DNA of 64,000 bases from Lepidurus packardi. Lineage: Eukaryota > Arthropoda > Branchiopoda > Notostraca > Triopsidae. The notes below the pieces were generated by a model. The model made no database searches. It was not told the origin of the DNA and saw nothing but the letters and a program-made list of their open reading frames with translations. A program made the position numbers and the translations under genes. Positions 54,883 to 64,000 of this stretch are shown piece after piece. The DNA lies in contig JAKZAN010000006.1 in the NCBI GenBank assembly GCA_023053545.1, forward strand, positions 5,647,001 through 5,711,000. Direction: 5' to 3'. The stretch's first letter is position 1. Every line of letters begins with the position of its first letter.

Positions 54883-55373
54883 TTTAGCACTTTCAAGGAG
54901 ATTTCCAGTGCCAAACCCACGCGGTGCAACAACAACGAACGGTCAACGGGTTGCACAAGGCGGGGAACCGCGAACAACGTTCGAAACGTCCAAATGGTAA
55001 ACAGCGATTGTGTCCAATAATGAAATTTATGGCATTAGCTTAAAATAATGTCCAAATTAAGGGATTTTATGCGAAACTCGTCATGAAATACGGCTTTGTT
55101 CCTAATAATCTACCTTCTTCCGGATTACACAAAATTTGCATCATTACATTCGCAATATATAATACAAGTAACTTTCATTCCAGCTAATCGACTCTTTGCT
55201 CGCAAGAGACAAAACGTGACAGTGGGGCGGACACTATCGGGTAAAAATAAGCTTTCCCAAGAGGGCTGTAATGTTCTCACTGTTCTCAAGAAAATTGGTC
55301 CGTTTTCATGCAGTGTTTGAAAACGGATTTCTCTCTTTTCTTTCCAATAAAGCAACTCATTTAATTCACCGAG
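54883..55373. other. NOP16 upstream / borealin 3' flank
   Basis: No gene recognised. Both neighbours are on the minus strand. Sequence is unremarkable. Confidence 0.4.
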
Positions 55374-56571
55374 CTATTTGAAATTCAACAGATTCCTGTA
55401 AAGCTCGACTGCTTCGGCACTGGGCTCATCCTGTCTTTTACCCGTTTCGGGCATCGAAACGATTTTGATAGCCTAAATAAAAGAGTTTTCCACAATTTTC
55501 CTTTTTTACTTAAGTTAATCATGTTTGAACTGTTCTTACTTTGTTCTTTCCAACCGGGATTATCTTGTAGGTGCGTTCAGGGGTCGCAGTTTGCATTGGA
55601 CTGCCCTGTAAGGACACGAAAATCTCTCCAGGCATAGGCAAACGCTTGGAAGCAATTCCAGGCGTTCGGAGGTCAAACTTGGGGATAATAACGGAGCATG
55701 GAAGCAGCTCTGGGATGGTATTGTATGGCGTCTCTTCGACCTAGACGACAAAAAGATGCTTATTTAAGCGATTTTTCTCATTGGATTCAAAGTATTAGTA
55801 CTGTATTCTTAGCAAATCGAGTGGGAATAGCAGGAGTGATGAAATTAATCGTGTTTTGGCGTTCGTGCAGGGCCAAACGAGTTGTTTTCACTCGCTTAGG
55901 ATTGGATTGTGGCACTATAATAAACAGAATATGTTAACACAACTTCACAGAATCAAGCCGTACGTTACCTTGTGGCACGGAAAAGACTTCAGAAGACTCT
56001 TCGACAGTATAATGAGCTTTAGAAGTGGCTGCAGCTTTACGAGGACGTCCTCTTTTCTTCCGACCAGGAGTTTTAGACACTACAGCTTCACATTCTGCTT
56101 CTAACGCCTTGGCTGAGTCGTCTGGGGGTGTTGTAAGGCCAGAATTGAACTAAACCAGCGTTAGTTTAGGTTCTATTCAACGAACTTAGGTTGCATGATA
56201 TACTGAACTTACTAATGCTAGGTAATCACTCCATTTCATGGCTAGGAGTTCAGGACGGTAGCGCATCTTTACCACGTTAAATTGGCGTTCAAGTTTTGAC
56301 ACCAAAATGTCTGTTTTTTGTTTGGTTTTCAGCTTTCGTTCTTCCACTGTGAGCAAATTAATACTTAATAATGGATAGTTATGGACGTTTGGTCTATATT
56401 ACGTTTTTTGCCTGCATCGGCCAACAGTAATGTTAACTTTAAGCGGCGTCCATCGTCACCCAACTCAGTCTCAGACTTCACTCGGTTTTCACTAAGACTT
56501 TCGTTGTCTTCTTGTTCAGGCTCAACTTTTACACCAGATACCTTCCTGGCGTCGGACCTAGTGCGCGTCAT
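55374..56571 (-). CDS. Borealin (CDCA8-like chromosomal passenger complex subunit)
   Basis: Borealin joins INCENP and survivin to target Aurora B in mitosis. Six exons join exactly in phase to 298 residues (human 280): 56403-56571, 56213-56346, 55969-56149, 55802-55914, 55540-55740 and 55374-55472. The N-terminal coiled region TDILVSKLERQFNVVKMRYR then PELLAMKWSDYLAL resembles the borealin helix ending LPKALREMNWLDYFALG. A basic GRKKRGRPRKAAA (AT-hook-like) linker follows. The C-terminal domain has PKFDLRTPGIASKRLPMPGE, IFVSLQGSPMQ and EPSAEAVELYRNLLNFK, matching TPKFD..., GEMVLSMQGSPL and LDPEALGNIKKL elements of the family. Assignment rests on pattern order rather than close identity. Confidence 0.78.
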
Positions 56572-57389
56572 TATAGTTAAGATCACGGTAAAAAGAAGGC
56601 TGCGTTTTTAAAAGAATTAATTGGCGGTTGATGACAAAAGTGGCGCTCGTTATTCCCTTGCTTACCGCTCTCTTGTGATTAGGCGGTTAGAATTCGAATC
56701 CCAAGCAACAACTCGAAAGTTCGGACCGCAACCAGCAAACCGGCGGATTAGGTTCTTGTATGTATTGTACAGAAGGGCTAGGCCGACTCTACAGGAATTG
56801 AAAACCGCCATCAGCGCCATCTAACATTGTAAACGGCAAAACTGAAATTTTCGAATACTTTGAATACATTTAACGTTAGATTTCTTATTGATTTAGCAAT
56901 AAATGAAGCTATAATAAATAAATACTATAACGATTTTACAAAATTAAATAATTACTTACATTATAATCATCTAACAGCTATAATGAAGATATCCTTGTTG
57001 GAAGCCTAAGGGTTAACCTTGATTCAAGGGTATCTTCCAATGTTAAGGTTTTGGGACCGACTTTCTACTAACCTTTATACTGTGGTGTGAATCCTTTGTA
57101 CCTTTTTATAGTCTAACATAAGGAGTTGGGAATTTACTGTTGTCATATTAAGGCAAGGGTGGAGGAGAGTATGTCATAATCAGTCAATCAATCAAGTTAT
57201 AATTAAAGATTCGTTTATTCTGTGGTGAACATTTTCAAAAATTAGACACAGTTCGCGTCTGTTTCGGAGAACCGGTATAAATATAGATTAGAAAGAGATA
57301 ATTTTATTTGGCAATGAAATTCCCAAATGTGACGATCATACAATTTCCTTCCCTTTCATACGTCAACACGCGGTCATTTGAAGGCAACT
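56572..57389. other. Intergenic region, borealin 5' to LOX-like 3'
   Basis: Includes CGCCATCTAACATTGTAAAC (56816-56835), a reverse-oriented AGATGGCG plus GTTTAC module. The middle is AT-rich. No gene is seen; a B-box-like GAATTCGAATCCC near 56690 lacks a foldable tRNA around it. Confidence 0.45.
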
Positions 57390-60053
<2,664 letters not shown>

Positions 60054-61104
60054 GGTTCCACTGCAAAACTAATTTCTTCCAAGTCCAAATGCTCTTACTC
60101 TCGCTTACAAAACTATCCCACAGCTTTTCCACTCTCACTGGGAAAGCAGAGATGAGAATACTGATCAGATCCTCATCGACGTCTCGCTCTAATGCCACTC
60201 ATGATCTCCCAAGTTACTAAAACCTCCTCCTCTGTCGCCTGTGCTTAAAGTTATAAGAATTTCGCTGGCTGTGGCTGTTTAACGTCCGTCTTCGTCACGT
60301 CTAAAACCGCGCAACTATACATAAACTCCTACGTCTCCTACGCTCTGCCCTCTCCAACAAACTATGTGGGGGCGATTTCTTTTTTTTTTTATTTTGCAGA
60401 CTCTCTATCCTCTTGTCCCTTTTAGATCCTTAAGCCACAACTCAACGCATCAAATTGTCAACGCATCTGTCCCTTTCGCCACAGCCGGATTGAAAATAAA
60501 ATAACAATAAAAAAAATTAGAGACGGCTTTAACAACAATTAAGCTACTGTAACACCACTCGGACTTCATTTAAGGTTTCCCTGTTCCAAAAAAAAAAATG
60601 AAAAAAAAATGGAAGATTTGACCTGATTATGTCTCAAGCCCTTCCCTAACGCAACCTAGATGGATCTTAGACGAAAATAGGGTGGTCCGTTGGGACCATA
60701 GAGCTCCAGTCGTTCAAACCATGCGTTCCTATGCGCTTAGGCTCACGTCAACAACGCGAGGCCCGAAACGGGCGCGTGCCAAGATCTTGACCAAGATCTA
60801 GAGACCTTTGGGCTGCACAAAGATTCCCGGACTGATTTGACTCGCTCCGCATTCTTCAGCATCCCCACCCACTAATTAGCTTGCCACAAATTGCAATAGC
60901 AACATGTCAGCGTATCAAGAGCAAAAGAGCTGCCCGGATTCCTGGCTCCTTGCTGATGACGTCATCACACTTCCGGCGCTTTTAAAAAAAAAAAAAAGTA
61001 TCAAAAAGTTTTTTTTTTAAAGTATCAAAAAGAAGCTGAGCAAAAACAAAAGTTTATCAATGTAATTCCCCGTTCAATAGGGACTTTCAAGTCAAAAAAA
61101 GGGT
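60054..61104. promoter_or_regulatory. LOX-like promoter side and RPB2 3' flank, with palindromic CRE
   Basis: No gene. Contains TGATGACGTCATCA (60954-60967), a perfect palindrome with a full CREB/ATF site, next to CACTTCCGGCG (ETS-like). A-runs occur near 60585-60610 and 60985-61000. Confidence 0.5.

Positions 61105-64000
<2,896 letters not shown>

Noticed and set aside
56640-56820. Possible tRNA or SINE around GAATTCGAATCCC
   Set aside because: Only one box-like motif; no second copy in the window and no 3' poly-A tail.

Overview
This window is eukaryotic nuclear DNA, almost certainly from an arthropod. Genes are split by short GT-AG introns, commonly 50-100 bp. The gene set includes an invertebrate-type D1-like dopamine receptor (Dop1R2/DAMB type), allantoicase, borealin, a two-SRCR lysyl oxidase and a METTL24-like (Methyltransf_21) family in tandem copies. 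Compact genes and tandem METTL24-like copies would suit a small-genome crustacean, but that is inference; no rRNA or species marker is present.

Layout. 1-1248: N-terminal half of FIGNL1 (minus, runs off the left edge). 2.1-14.2 kb: a rearranged block, [METTL24-like a, SDR42E exon relic, METTL24-like b, 5' part of WDR91], present twice in tandem. The second copy is interrupted by a 3.7-kb hAT element with 8-bp target duplications; the first copy preserves the empty site. One METTL24-like copy and one WDR91 copy are pseudogenes, and neither WDR91 copy has its WD40 domain here. 14.8-31.7 kb: an unrecognised two-exon gene, PYROXD2, SLU7, MARCHF5, a second and intact hAT element, ADO, allantoicase and HIGD2A. 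32.6-33.4 kb: CutC. 33.9-46.8 kb: Dop1R2, in four exons with a 7.7-kb intron. 49-57 kb: ribose-5-phosphate isomerase, SMIM8, NOP16 and borealin. 57.4-60.1 kb: a lysyl-oxidase-like protein. 61.1-64 kb: the C-terminal half of RNA polymerase II subunit RPB2 (runs off the right edge).

There is no operon. Most genes are housekeeping genes, arranged as divergent pairs sharing promoters (HIGD2A/allantoicase, SLU7/MARCHF5, RPIA/SMIM8, unknown gene/PYROXD2) or as convergent pairs with very short 3' gaps (PYROXD2/SLU7, SMIM8/NOP16).

The most unusual signals are non-coding. First, a recurrent module pairs a CTCF-like AGATGGCG core with a forkhead-like TTGTTTAC; it occurs about a dozen times between 44.6 and 56.8 kb, partly on ~240-bp tandem repeats around Dop1R2. 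Second, an intact hAT element sits two bases past the ADO stop codon and has duplicated that gene's AATAAA signal. Third, promoters or introns of ADO, SMIM8 and RPB2 carry tandemly duplicated regulatory units. I recognised no CRISPR array, virus or toxin gene, and no tRNA gene was evident by eye.
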